Source: Chloroflexota bacterium (GTDB lineage: Bacteria > Chloroflexota > Dehalococcoidia > Lucifugimonadales > UBA3495). Taken from it: a stretch of DNA of 22,378 bases. Below, piece after piece: positions 6,899 to 14,448 of the stretch (positions within the stretch are counted from its first letter, which is position 1; each line of letters opens with the position of its first letter). The translations under genes and the position numbers were made by a program. The stretch is from assembly GCA_022561675.1 (NCBI GenBank), contig JADFQT010000002.1, positions 1 to 22,378 of the forward strand, written 5' to 3'. Below the pieces are notes generated by a model. It had not been told where the DNA came from, did not search any database, and was given only the letters and a program-made list of their open reading frames with translations.

Positions 6899-7375
6899 CT
6901 AAACCATTCCCTTCAAATTTTGCAGCGTTTTCTCCATACCGGCAATCACATCGGCGCCCCGGGTATCATTGTAGGCCTGGGTTCCGCCGAACATGGCCCT
7001 GGCCTCTTCGCCCAAGTCCACTTCGCACTCGTGCACCACCTTGGTGCCCGAGCCCTCGGCGGATAGATTGAACCACCATTGAATGCGGCGGATGGGCAGC
7101 GGTGGCACAGCCACCCAGGAAAGGGTATTGGGTGGGCTGCACGCGACGACGACCGCCTTGGCGGTGATGTCCATGTGCTCGTCTCCCAGGTCGATGGACT
7201 CGTCGGCCTCAATGGTCGTGCCTATGTCGGTTGGACCCTGGGTGAGCAACCGCACGCTGACCAACTCGCCGCTGCCGGCCAGCTCACGGTGCTTCGAGAA
7301 GTCGCTGACGATGCTGAAAACCGCCTCCGGTGACGCGTCGATCACCACTTCTTTGACCGCATGAAAATCTACCAT
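6899..7375 (-). CDS. SRPBCC (START/polyketide-cyclase-like) family protein
   Basis: This 158-residue soluble protein has the usual pattern of the SRPBCC helix-grip fold: an initial strand (VKEVVIDAS), the P-E-A-V-F-S-I-V-S-D-F helix, strands around VRLLTQGPTDIGTTIEA, a W-containing strand (IQWWFNL) and a long C-terminal helix (ADVIAGMEKTLQNLKGMV). The family forms a hydrophobic pocket that binds lipids or other small ligands; the ligand here cannot be told. The ribosome site AAGGAGGTG lies 5 bases upstream of the ATG. It is a single-gene unit convergent to larB and divergent from the nitrile hydratase genes. Confidence 0.8.
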   Translation of the reverse strand: MVDFHAVKEVVIDASPEAVFSIVSDFSKHRELAGSGELVSVRLLTQGPTDIGTTIEADESIDLGDEHMDITAKAVVVACSPPNTLSWVAVPPLPIRRIQWWFNLSAEGSGTKVVHECEVDLGEEARAMFGGTQAYNDTRGADVIAGMEKTLQNLKGMV

Positions 7376-7407
7376 CGTTACACCTCCTTGCGCTTGAATG
7401 GTCGGAC

Positions 7408-7434
7408 ATTATCATTGGGCAAAAGGGCGGTCAA
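7408..7434 (-). promoter_or_regulatory. Weak candidate promoter for the SRPBCC gene
   Basis: On the minus strand TTGACC (7434-7429) and GATAAT (7413-7408) are separated by 15 bases, which is short for sigma70. The boxes are good but the spacing is not, so this is tentative. Confidence 0.25.
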
Positions 7435-7454
7435 TCATCCATGCGGCAGGAAAG

Positions 7455-7487
7455 GCGTAACTTCCCGGTGGCAGAATTGCGTAACTT
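7455..7487 (+). repeat. Direct repeat GCGTAACTT x2 upstream of nitrile hydratase
   Basis: The nonamer occurs at 7455-7463 and 7479-7487, with starts 24 bases apart (just over two helical turns). It lies in the divergent intergenic region between the SRPBCC gene and the nitrile hydratase beta gene, a natural place for regulator binding. No regulator is identified. Confidence 0.35.
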
Positions 7488-7537
7488 GTTGCTCCTATCC
7501 GGCCGCCCCAGGCTTTTGGTGGACGCTCCGAACTTAG

Positions 7538-7558
7538 GCCGGTATCATGAATACCGGC
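7538..7558. promoter_or_regulatory. Perfect 8-bp inverted repeat upstream of nitrile hydratase beta
   Basis: GCCGGTAT, five bases CATGA, then ATACCGGC. An in-frame ATG at 7547 sits in the loop, but the family start is the ATG at 7595. The dyad could be an operator or a leader hairpin affecting translation of the operon. Confidence 0.4.
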
Positions 7559-7594
7559 GGGACTTTGGGCGGGTTGGATCGGCGGGTTGGACAG

Positions 7595-8278
7595 ATGAAC
7601 GGCGTACACGACATGGGCGGCATGCATGGCTTTGGGGCCATTCCCCGGGAAGAGGGCCGGGAGCCTTTCCACGCGGAATGGGAAGGCCGGATGTTCGGGA
7701 TGCTGCTGGCCTTGGGGTCCCATGGTGTCCACGACCCGGGCGGTCTTCGGGCCGCTCAGGAAAGTATGGAGCCTGCCAGTTACCTGGGGTTTGGCTATTT
7801 TGAAAGATGGATGTGGGTAACCGAGAGGGCCCTGCTGGCCAAAGGATATCTGACCCTTGAAGAGTTGGACCAAAGGACCGCGGAATTGGATGCGCGACCC
7901 GATGCCGTCGCCCAGCGCCGGGAAGACCCAGCAACCACAGCGCGATTGATGCAGGGGGTGCATACCCGAAGTCCCTCCTCGCGGGAGGGCAGCAGCGCTC
8001 CCAGATTCCGTTCCGGGGACTCGGTGCGGGTTCGGAATCGGCATTCCCCAGGCCATACCCGGCTGCCCCGGTACGTAAGGGGCAAACTTGGCGCCATTGC
8101 CAGGTTGCACGGAATTCACGACTTTCACGACGCGGCCCCGGAGGGGTCTCCCAATCTGCCTCAACCGGTTTACAGCGTTCGGTTCGAAGCCGAGGAACTG
8201 TGGGGAGAGGCAGCCGAAGCCAGGCAGAGCTTGTACTTGGACATGTGGGAGAGCTACCTGGAGCTGGCCCAATCATAA
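7595..8278 (+). CDS. nthB: Nitrile hydratase beta subunit
   Basis: This is the structural subunit of nitrile hydratase, which hydrates nitriles to amides. The start chosen gives the family N-terminus MNGVHDMGGMHGFG; an in-frame ATG at 7547 would add 16 non-family residues. WEGRMFGM carries the conserved Arg that contacts the alpha active site, and the C-terminal SH3-like barrel (FRSGDSVRVRNRHSPGHTRLPRYVRGK) is complete, ending in DMWESYLE. Length is 227 aa, normal. The alpha gene follows after 43 bases. The beta-alpha-activator order is the one usual for cobalt-type enzymes. Thiocyanate hydrolase subunits are related, but those are split differently. Confidence 0.92.
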   Translation: MNGVHDMGGMHGFGAIPREEGREPFHAEWEGRMFGMLLALGSHGVHDPGGLRAAQESMEPASYLGFGYFERWMWVTERALLAKGYLTLEELDQRTAELDARPDAVAQRREDPATTARLMQGVHTRSPSSREGSSAPRFRSGDSVRVRNRHSPGHTRLPRYVRGKLGAIARLHGIHDFHDAAPEGSPNLPQPVYSVRFEAEELWGEAAEARQSLYLDMWESYLELAQS

Positions 8279-8321
8279 CGTACTGGCGGACTTGGCCCAG
8301 GAGATTACTCAGGAGGTTATC

Positions 8322-8981
8322 TTGAGCAGCGAGAGCACCGGAGACGCCGAGCATGCCAGTAGCGGTGGACATCATGCCGGGCATCCTACCAACCAAGAGT
8401 CTCACCCGGCGCTGCGGGTGAGGGCGCTGGAGTCCCTGCTGGTGGAGAAGGGTCTGATCGCCAGCGACACAGTGGATGCCCTGGTGCAAGCCTACGAGCA
8501 GGACATTGGCCCGATGAACGGTGCCCAAGTGGTCGCCAGAGCCTGGGTAGACCCGGCTTACCGTGAGCGATTGCTGGACAACGGCGCGGAAGCGATCGCC
8601 GAGCTGGGCTACGGCGGAATCGAGGGCTCCGAGATCAGAGTTCTGGAGAATACCCCGGAGATTCACAACGTGGTGGTTTGCACTCTCTGCTCCTGCTATC
8701 CCTGGCCCGTCTTGGGCCTGCCGCCCAGCTGGTATAAGTCCCATGCCTACCGCTCCCGGACGGTCATTGAACCCCGGGCGGTGCTGCGGGAGTTCGGTCT
8801 AGAGCTGGACGATTCGGTGGAGGTGCGGGTTTGGGACAGCAGCGCCGATGTCCGGTACATGGTCCTGCCCCAACGCCCGGCTGGCAGCGAAGGAATGGGC
8901 GAGGCGGAGCTGGCAGACCTAGTGACTCGGGATTCCATGATCGGTGTTGCACTGGCGCGAACCCCCTCCGGTGTCCGGTAG
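8322..8981 (+). CDS. nthA: Nitrile hydratase alpha subunit, cobalt type
   Basis: This is the metal-binding catalytic subunit. The motif VCTLCSC (C120, C123, S124, C125) provides the cysteine-claw ligands; Thr rather than Ser in the second position is the signature of the non-corrin Co(III) class. YPWPVLGLPPSWYKS follows as in the family, with conserved R/E residues in RSRTVIEPR. The start is a TTG at 8322, 5 bases after AGGAGG (8311-8316), giving 219 aa with a His/Gly-rich N-terminal tail (GGHHAGH) that might help metal delivery (inference). The same frame is open further upstream, but that overlaps the beta gene and does not look like coding sequence. Confidence 0.94.
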   Translation: MSSESTGDAEHASSGGHHAGHPTNQESHPALRVRALESLLVEKGLIASDTVDALVQAYEQDIGPMNGAQVVARAWVDPAYRERLLDNGAEAIAELGYGGIEGSEIRVLENTPEIHNVVVCTLCSCYPWPVLGLPPSWYKSHAYRSRTVIEPRAVLREFGLELDDSVEVRVWDSSADVRYMVLPQRPAGSEGMGEAELADLVTRDSMIGVALARTPSGVR

Positions 8982-8989
8982 AGCTGGTT

Positions 8990-9339
8990 ATGGCCATGAA
9001 ACCTGACCGGAGGATATCCGGCATCGAGGGGGATGTGGCCCTGCCTCGCCGAAACGGGGAGCTGGTGTTAGCGCACCCTGGGAAGAACAGGCCTTTGGCA
9101 TAGCCGTCGTGCTGGAGGATGGCGGTCGGTATCGATGGGAGGGGTTGCGAGACCGTCTGATCACCCGGATCACTCTGGCAGCCAACCTCCCAGAAACCAC
9201 AGAAACCTCGGTCTACTATGAGCCAGGGCTGGCCGCTCTGGAGAGATTAGTGATAGAGACAGGTTGCCTCAACACAAAGGAGCTGGACCGGCGGACGGCG
9301 GAGTATGCTACCGGTCAGCGGACCGATGCGGAGGAGTAG
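8990..9339 (+). pseudogene. Nitrile hydratase activator / accessory protein (P14K-like), frameshifted
   Basis: Cobalt nitrile hydratases need a small activator, related to the beta N-terminus, for cobalt loading of alpha. Here two frames make one such protein: 8990-9079 encodes MAMKPDRRISG...LPRRNGELVLAHP, and from TGG 9079 the -1 frame continues WEEQAFGIAVVLEDGG through YYEPGLAALERLVIE to TAG 9339. One extra C in the CCC run (9076-9078) would restore a ~116-residue protein with the P-W-E-x-x-A-F-G core. As given, the first frame stops at TAG 9101-9103. A pseudogene or a sequence error are both possible; the neat repair by one homopolymer base favours an error or a very recent change. Confidence 0.8.
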
Positions 9340-9405
9340 CCGGCGGGGTCTTGGACTTGATACCTGCCAAGCCGGGAATTTTCCAGCGCGCCGGGGGAAG
9401 ACGAT

Positions 9406-9696
9406 ATGAGCGAGCTTTACAGCCTGCGGTGTCCCTTATGCGACCAGATAGCCCTGCATTTCAGAAGCCTGGCGGGAGAGATGTTCGTCGCCAGCAATAT
9501 TGTATCCTCCCTGTCACTGCGGCCCAACGGGGAAGTGGTCTGCCAGGATTGCCGCCGGGTGCTTCCGCCCGTTGACGAGACCGGCCACTATATGGATGTG
9601 GGCGCCGTTTATGAAGGGCCTCCCAATATTCTATGCGAGTGCAATGTGTGGAAGGAGGGGGAAGGCCGCCGCCAATGCCCGGCTGGCCGGTCCTGA
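9406..9696 (+). CDS. Small six-cysteine, zinc-ribbon-like protein of unknown function
   Basis: This 96-residue protein follows the nitrile hydratase activator by 66 bases on the same strand and may be its operon partner. GGGGGAAG (9393-9400) precedes ATG 9406. It carries CPLC (C9, C12) and CQDC (C46, C49), spaced like the two knuckles of a zinc ribbon, plus a third pair C77/C79 (LCECNVW). No membrane segment is present. I do not recognise the family. A metal-binding or chaperone role beside a cobalt enzyme is conceivable but is inference from location and cysteines only. Confidence 0.6.
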   Translation: MSELYSLRCPLCDQIALHFRSLAGEMFVASNIVSSLSLRPNGEVVCQDCRRVLPPVDETGHYMDVGAVYEGPPNILCECNVWKEGEGRRQCPAGRS

Positions 9697-9804
9697 CCAT
9701 CAGGATGGTCCCGGTTGCCCGAATTCCGGCCCGTGCCTCGGAGGGTGCTGAAATGTCCCTCACCTTATTGAGGGGAGGCTGGGAGGGCGCACAGCGCCGC
9801 CTCT

Positions 9805-9818
9805 TGGTCATTTGACCA
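9805..9818. repeat. Short palindrome TGGTCA-TT-TGACCA
   Basis: Six-base arms around two bases, 53 bases before the DUF423 gene start. The loop is too short for an RNA hairpin, so it is more like a dimer-binding half-site pair. No function can be assigned. Confidence 0.3.
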
Positions 9819-9871
9819 GTGTGCATGCGGCAACTACTCCAGGGCGTGATACTGGGGGAGACTTAGCGCAG

Positions 9872-10261
9872 ATGTCCCATTGGACCCGTTATTGGATCGG
9901 ATTGGGAGCCGTTTTCGGCCTACTCAGCGTAGTCGCCGGGGCCCTGGGTGTACACGCCCTACGTGACACGTTGGACCCGGGCGCCCTGAACACCTTCCAG
10001 ACCGCCGCCCGGTTCCAGATGTACCATGCCCTGGCGCTGGTTTTGACCGGGCTGCTGGTTGACCGGTGGCCATCGCGAATGCTGGTTGCAGCGGGTTGGC
10101 TCTTCACCGCCGGAGTGGTTCTGTTCTGCGGCAGCCTGTACATCCTGGCGCTCACTGGGATCGGCGTTTTTGGCGCAGTGGCCCCGGTCGGGGGAGCAGT
10201 CCTGCTGGGAGGATGGGCCCTGCTAATCCTGAGTGTGTTTAAAAAAAGGAAGGTTGGCTGA
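9872..10261 (+). CDS. DUF423 family inner-membrane protein
   Basis: This 129-residue protein has about four hydrophobic segments: WIGLGAVFGLLSVVAGALG, the YHALALVLTGLLV region, LVAAGWLFTAGVVLFCGSLY and the final VAPVGGAVLLGGWALLILS. The family signature GALGVHAL near the N-terminus, the ALxTFQTAxRFQMYHALAL block and the C-terminal APxGG are characteristic of DUF423 (YgdD-like), whose function is unknown. The frame is open from TTG 9812, but ATG 9872 gives the family N-terminus. The ribosome site is weak (GGGGGAG about 10 bases upstream). Confidence 0.87.
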   Translation: MSHWTRYWIGLGAVFGLLSVVAGALGVHALRDTLDPGALNTFQTAARFQMYHALALVLTGLLVDRWPSRMLVAAGWLFTAGVVLFCGSLYILALTGIGVFGAVAPVGGAVLLGGWALLILSVFKKRKVG

Positions 10262-10354
10262 CCGATGGTACGGACACTCCTCAAGGCCCGATGAATAATC
10301 CCGCCAATGCTTTCCGCCGCTTTTCAGCACAAACGTCTTTCGGTTCTCCCAAGT

Positions 10355-10429
10355 GTCATTGCGAGCGAAGCGAAGCAATCCCCCCTTACCCACATGAGAT
10401 TGCTTCGGGCCTGCGGCCCTCGCAATGAC
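10355..10429. repeat. GTCATTGCGAG-type palindromic intergenic repeat (REP/MITE-like)
   Basis: The left arm begins GTCATTGCGAG and ends CGAAGCAATC (10371-10380). The right arm begins GATTGCTTCG (10398-10407) and ends CGCAATGAC (10421-10429). The outer 9 and inner 10 bases are exact reverse complements, giving a long cruciform or hairpin with an interrupted stem. Closely similar elements are scattered between genes in many bacterial genomes, so this is probably one copy of a dispersed family. It lies between the DUF423 and DUF805 genes and encodes nothing believable. Confidence 0.75.
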
Positions 10430-10531
10430 TATCGGAAAACCCTGATTTTCAGGCCAAACGCAGTTGAAAAAGTCCTGACAAAGCCCTTAAGTTTCCCTAC
10501 AAGATACGGCGAAATGAGCTGGGGACGGTAG

Positions 10532-10882
10532 ATGAGTTTTACTGAAGCTGTTGGTTTGGGCTTTCGTAAATACATGGTCTTTAATGGCCGGTCCAGCCGG
10601 TCAGAGTATTGGTGGTGGATCTTGTTCGCTATCATAGGCTACGTCGTATTCGCGGTCGTAGATATTATCATTGGCACATTCCCGATACTCTACGTGCTTT
10701 CGTGGCTAGCCTTGCCTGGATTGGCAGTTCCAATCAGGCGATTACATGACCTCGATAAGTCCGGGTGGTGGATCCTGGTTTTTCTCATACCCTTGATTGG
10801 AAGCATCATATTGATCATTTGGTTTGTGGGTCGAGGAACTGTGGGCCCCAACCAGGTCGGAGAAGACCCTCTGCAAACATGA
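10532..10882 (+). CDS. DUF805 family membrane protein
   Basis: This 116-residue protein has the family opening with F-x-K/R-Y then FNGRSSRSEYWWW, three hydrophobic segments (ILFAIIGYVVFAVVDIII, ILYVLSWLALPGLAV, WWILVFLIPLIGSIILIIWF), the conserved RRLHDxxKSGWW between segments 2 and 3, and a GPNxxG tail. DUF805 proteins sit in the inner membrane; their role is unknown. The start ATG 10532 has only a weak ribosome site (GGGGACGG). The gene appears monocistronic, between the palindromic repeat and the convergent CoA-transferase gene. Confidence 0.9.
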   Translation: MSFTEAVGLGFRKYMVFNGRSSRSEYWWWILFAIIGYVVFAVVDIIIGTFPILYVLSWLALPGLAVPIRRLHDLDKSGWWILVFLIPLIGSIILIIWFVGRGTVGPNQVGEDPLQT

Positions 10883-10959
10883 TACAGTCGCGGGTTGCAT
10901 GTTCCGGGCGGCCATTGAACCGGGTCGCTTGGGCTTTGGCTGAGGAGTAGGCGAAACAC

Positions 10960-10986
10960 CCCTGGCGTGCCGCCGGGGAACCAGGG
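10960..10986 (-). terminator. Weak hairpin downstream of the CoA-transferase gene
   Basis: CCCTGG and CCAGGG are separated by 15 bases and on the minus strand are followed by only GTGTTTCG, without a clear U tract. A transcription end for the acs/CoA-transferase unit is expected here, but this hairpin is a poor one. Confidence 0.25.
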
Positions 10987-11031
10987 CTGGAATAATAGGG
11001 GAGTTGGGTTGCTCGGCTAAGCCTACCGCAG

Positions 11032-12240
11032 CTAGATTATCCGGGCGACGCGGAGCCGGCAGAGCTCATCGCCGGACAGGCCCAGCTTCTGGGAGAAAAC
11101 TTCCACGTTGTGCTCGCCCAGGCGAGGGGCCGGTCGCCCGGCCTCCATGGGGTTAACACCGTCCAGGAGGAAACCGGTCCCGGCATATTTCAGGTTGCCG
11201 GCCACCGGATGGTCCATCTCGACAAAATAGCCTCGCTCGGCCAGATGGGGCGATTCCACCACCTGCTTGGGGCTCTGCACCAGCCCGACCACCAGGCCCC
11301 GGGTCATGGTTTCCCGCATCAGGTCTAGATTATTCCACTGGGCCAGCCGGGGAGCGACCAGCGCATACAACTCTTCCCAGTTTTCCAGACGGTCTCGTCG
11401 GGTGGAAAACTTGGAGTCCAGCAGGCCCGGCTCCTCTAAAAATTCGGCCCAAACCTGCATGGGCCTGCCGCCGGTGCCGGCCGTGGTCAAGGTTACCTCC
11501 CCGTCCAGCGTGGGCAGGTGCATCCCGTCCATGACGTTTCCATCGCTACCGCCCCGATGGGGGCTGCGCCCGGTAAAGCTATAGGGGTGGATCAGGCCGG
11601 AGGGGGTGCTGACCGCCGCTTCCTGCATCGAGATGTCTATGTGCTGCCCCTTGCCGGCCTGATCCCGATAGAACAGCGCCGCCATTATGGCGATGGCTCC
11701 GTTACGAGCGGCGGTGATTTCCATTTGCTGCAACGCGGTGCCCATAGGAGGCCGGTCCGCCGACCCGGTGACGGCGTGGAGGAATCCGCCCACCGCCTGC
11801 GCCACCAGGTCATTCCCCTGGTAGTGGGAGTTGGGCCCGGTCTGTCCGAAATAGGTAATGGAGGCCAGAATGAGGCTGGAGTTGGCCGCCTGCAGTGTCT
11901 CGTAGCCCAATCCCAATTCTTTCAAGCGACCCGGGGGATAGCTCTCGATCACGACATCTGCGGATTCCGCCAGCCGCAAGAAGAGGTCTCGTCCCGACGG
12001 CTGCTCCACGTCCAGGGTTATCCCCCTCTTGTTGGTGTTGAAGGCTAAAAAGGTGGTGCTGCCATCAAAGTCGGGCTCCCCGTTGATAAAAGGGGGCTCA
12101 TGACGGGCGGCGTCGCCCCAGCCGGGAGGCTCCACCTTTATGGTGTCGGCCCCCTGGTCGGCCAGCAGCTTGGCGCAAAAGGACCCGGAGGGTGCGTTGG
12201 TTAGCTCCAAAACTTTGAGGTCGCTAAGTATGCCGCTCAC
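11032..12240 (-). CDS. CaiB/BaiF (family III) CoA-transferase
   Basis: Family III enzymes move CoA between carboxylic acids through an enzyme-bound acyl anhydride. The 402-residue protein has the family N-terminus (LSDLKVLELTNAPSGSFCAKLLADQGADTIKVE in shortened sense: ADxGADxIKVExP), the NTNKRGITLDV block and VVIESYPPGRLKELGLGYE. By hand alignment the catalytic Asp (Asp169 of formyl-CoA transferase) falls on E174 in QQMEITAARNG, an unusual substitution if the alignment holds. It starts at GTG 12240 with CGGAG upstream. It lies 66 bases downstream of acs on the same strand and is probably co-transcribed. The substrate cannot be told from sequence. Confidence 0.9.
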   Translation of the reverse strand: MSGILSDLKVLELTNAPSGSFCAKLLADQGADTIKVEPPGWGDAARHEPPFINGEPDFDGSTTFLAFNTNKRGITLDVEQPSGRDLFLRLAESADVVIESYPPGRLKELGLGYETLQAANSSLILASITYFGQTGPNSHYQGNDLVAQAVGGFLHAVTGSADRPPMGTALQQMEITAARNGAIAIMAALFYRDQAGKGQHIDISMQEAAVSTPSGLIHPYSFTGRSPHRGGSDGNVMDGMHLPTLDGEVTLTTAGTGGRPMQVWAEFLEEPGLLDSKFSTRRDRLENWEELYALVAPRLAQWNNLDLMRETMTRGLVVGLVQSPKQVVESPHLAERGYFVEMDHPVAGNLKYAGTGFLLDGVNPMEAGRPAPRLGEHNVEVFSQKLGLSGDELCRLRVARII

Positions 12241-12306
12241 TGCTGCTCCGGTGGATGCTTAAGGTGGGCTCGGTTAGTTTACCCGGCTAATTTTCCCGGA
12301 TCCTCT

Positions 12307-14274
12307 CTATTCATCGTCGCCGTACTGCTCCTTGAGGGCCTCCACTACCGCCGGATCGGCCAGGGTGGTGGTGTCGCCCAAGGCCCGGCCCTCGGCCACG
12401 TCGCGGAGCAGGCGGCGCATGATCTTGCCGCTACGGGTTTTGGGCAGCTCGGCGGCGAAGTAGATGTCATCCGGCCGGGCCATGGCTCCGATCTTGGTGG
12501 TCACGTGCTGCTTCAACTCGGCTATCAACGCGTCGGAGGCCGTCACATGGTTTTTGATGGTGACAAAGGCGACGATAGCCTGCCCCTTGATGTCGTGGGA
12601 CTTGCCGATGCAAGCCGCCTCCGCCACGTTGGGGTTGTCCACCAGGGCGCTCTCCACCTCCATGGTGCTGATGCGGTGCGCCGAAACGTTGATCACGTCG
12701 TCGACCCGGCCCAGCAGCCAATAGTAGCCCTCCTCGTCGATCTTGACTCCGTCGCCGGTGAAGTAAATGTCCGGGTATTGGGACCAGTATTGCTGGACGT
12801 ACCTTTCCGGATCGCCGTAGATACCCCTCAGCATGGCGGGCCAGGGCTTCTTCAGGACCAGATATCCCCCACCGCCGGGACCCACCGAGTTGCCCGCCTC
12901 GTCCAGCACGTCCACCTCGATACCGGGGAAGGGCTGAGTGGCCGAGCCAGGCTTCAGGGTGGTTATGCCGGGCAGGGGCGTAATCAGCACCATGCCGGTT
13001 TCTGTCTGCCACCAGGTGTCCACCACCGGGCAGCGACCGCCGCCGATGTTCTCCCAATACCAGACCCAGGCCTCCGGGTTAATCGGCTCGCCCACGGTGC
13101 CTAGCAGCCGCAGGGTGGACAGGTCCCTTCGCTTGGGGTATTCCTCACCCCAGCGCATGAAGGTGCGGATCGCCGTGGGCGCGGTGTAAAGGACGGTCAC
13201 CCCGTATTTCTCAACGATGGCCCAGAAGCGGTCCAGGTCGGGGTAGTCGGGGGAGCCCTCGTACATCACTGAGGTAGCGCCGTTGGCCAGGGGGCCGTAG
13301 ACAATGTAGCTGTGTCCGGTAACCCAGCCGATGTCGGCGGTGCACCAGTAAACATCCTCATCTTTCAGGTCGAAGATCCACTTGGTCGTGGCGTAGGTGC
13401 CCACCAGGTAACCGCCGGTGGTATGGACTATACCCTTGGGCTGCCCGGTGGTGCCGCTGGTGTAGAGCATGTACAGCATGTCCTCGCTGTCCATGGGCTC
13501 AGGCTCGCAGGTCAGCGGTTGGGTGGCCATCAGGTCGTGCCACCAGATGTCACGGCCATCAACCATCTTGTCATCGGCGTGCTCAGTGCGCCGGACCACC
13601 ACCACCTTCTCCACCGGACTCTGCCCGGTCAGGGAATCGTCCACGTTCTGCTTGAGGGGTATGATGTTGCCACGCCGGTAGCCCCCATCGGCGGTGACCA
13701 GCACCCTGGATTGGGAATCTTCAATACGGCCCCGCAAAGACTCGGCGCTGAAGCCCCCGAACACCACGCTGTGGGGCGCGCCGATTCGAGCGCAAGCCAG
13801 CATGGCGATGGGTAGCTCGGGAATCATGGGCAGATAGAGGGTGACCCGGTCGCCCTTTTTTACCCCCAAACTCTTCAGACCGTTGGCGAACTGGCATACC
13901 TCCCGATGAAGGTCCTTATAGGTATAGACCCGTCGGTCTCCCGGCTCTCCCTCCCAGATGAAAGCCGCTTTGTTGCGCCGGGCCGAGGTCAGGTGTCGGT
14001 CCAAGCAGTTATACGAGACGTTGAGTTTGCCGCCGAGAAACCACTGGGCGTAGGGCGGCTTCCAATCGAGGACCTGATCCCACTTCTGAAACCAGTCCAA
14101 CTCTTCGGCGAACCCGGCCCAAAAAGCCTCCGGGTCCCTACGGGCCTCCTCATAGATTGCCGGGTCCTGGATGTTGGCCTGCCGTCGAAACGCCTCCGGC
14201 GGCGGAAAGGTGCGGTCTTCCTGAAGCAGCGCTTCAATACTGCCGGTGTTTTCAACCCCGGTGTTTTCAACCAT
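12307..14274 (-). CDS. acs: Acetyl-CoA synthetase (AMP-forming)
   Basis: The enzyme activates acetate with ATP and CoA via acetyl-AMP. From the chosen start it has 655 aa, normal for Acs. Visible motifs are the P-loop-like YTSGTTGQPKG (271-281), DTWWQTETGM, YFTGDG, the hinge-region GRVDDVINVSAHR and PKTRSGKIMRR, where the Lys (~617) is the catalytic residue whose acetylation commonly switches the enzyme off. I chose ATG 14274 because GAGGTG lies 5 bases upstream; the in-frame start at 14304 lacks this. The first residues VENTGVENTG come from a 15-bp tandem duplication. The CoA-transferase gene follows on the same strand. Confidence 0.96.
   Translation of the reverse strand: MVENTGVENTGSIEALLQEDRTFPPPEAFRRQANIQDPAIYEEARRDPEAFWAGFAEELDWFQKWDQVLDWKPPYAQWFLGGKLNVSYNCLDRHLTSARRNKAAFIWEGEPGDRRVYTYKDLHREVCQFANGLKSLGVKKGDRVTLYLPMIPELPIAMLACARIGAPHSVVFGGFSAESLRGRIEDSQSRVLVTADGGYRRGNIIPLKQNVDDSLTGQSPVEKVVVVRRTEHADDKMVDGRDIWWHDLMATQPLTCEPEPMDSEDMLYMLYTSGTTGQPKGIVHTTGGYLVGTYATTKWIFDLKDEDVYWCTADIGWVTGHSYIVYGPLANGATSVMYEGSPDYPDLDRFWAIVEKYGVTVLYTAPTAIRTFMRWGEEYPKRRDLSTLRLLGTVGEPINPEAWVWYWENIGGGRCPVVDTWWQTETGMVLITPLPGITTLKPGSATQPFPGIEVDVLDEAGNSVGPGGGGYLVLKKPWPAMLRGIYGDPERYVQQYWSQYPDIYFTGDGVKIDEEGYYWLLGRVDDVINVSAHRISTMEVESALVDNPNVAEAACIGKSHDIKGQAIVAFVTIKNHVTASDALIAELKQHVTTKIGAMARPDDIYFAAELPKTRSGKIMRRLLRDVAEGRALGDTTTLADPAVVEALKEQYGDDE
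14243..14272. repeat. 15-bp perfect tandem duplication at the acs start
   Basis: CCGGTGTTTTCAACC occurs twice head-to-tail (14243-14257 and 14258-14272). On the minus strand it encodes the doubled VENTG at the N-terminus of acetyl-CoA synthetase, starting at the start codon. Confidence 0.85.
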
Positions 14275-14448
14275 TGTTGCACCTCGTGTTCCCAGCGGGA
14301 GCATACTGATAGCAAAAAAATGGGGATTTAATTCATAACCCCAACTGAGGCCCTTTTTAACACATGGAGACCGGCTTTGTAAAACGCAGGCTTAGGTGAA
14401 ACCAGGTAGGGCGCGCTGCAGGAAGAAATTTGCACGCTGAGTATGTTG

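Noticed and set aside
8088..8321. Long 5' extension of the nitrile hydratase alpha frame
   Set aside because: It overlaps the beta gene in another frame, its residues are not family-like, and AGGAGG directs the start to TTG 8322.
9076..9082. Programmed -1 frameshifting in the nitrile hydratase activator
   Set aside because: The site CAC-CCT-GGG does not allow the His tRNA to re-pair after a -1 slip, and no slippery heptamer is present. A missing C explains it better.
10307..10531. Open frame of 74 codons before the DUF805 gene
   Set aside because: It spans the GTCATTGCGAG palindrome; the residues are repeat-derived and no ribosome site is present.
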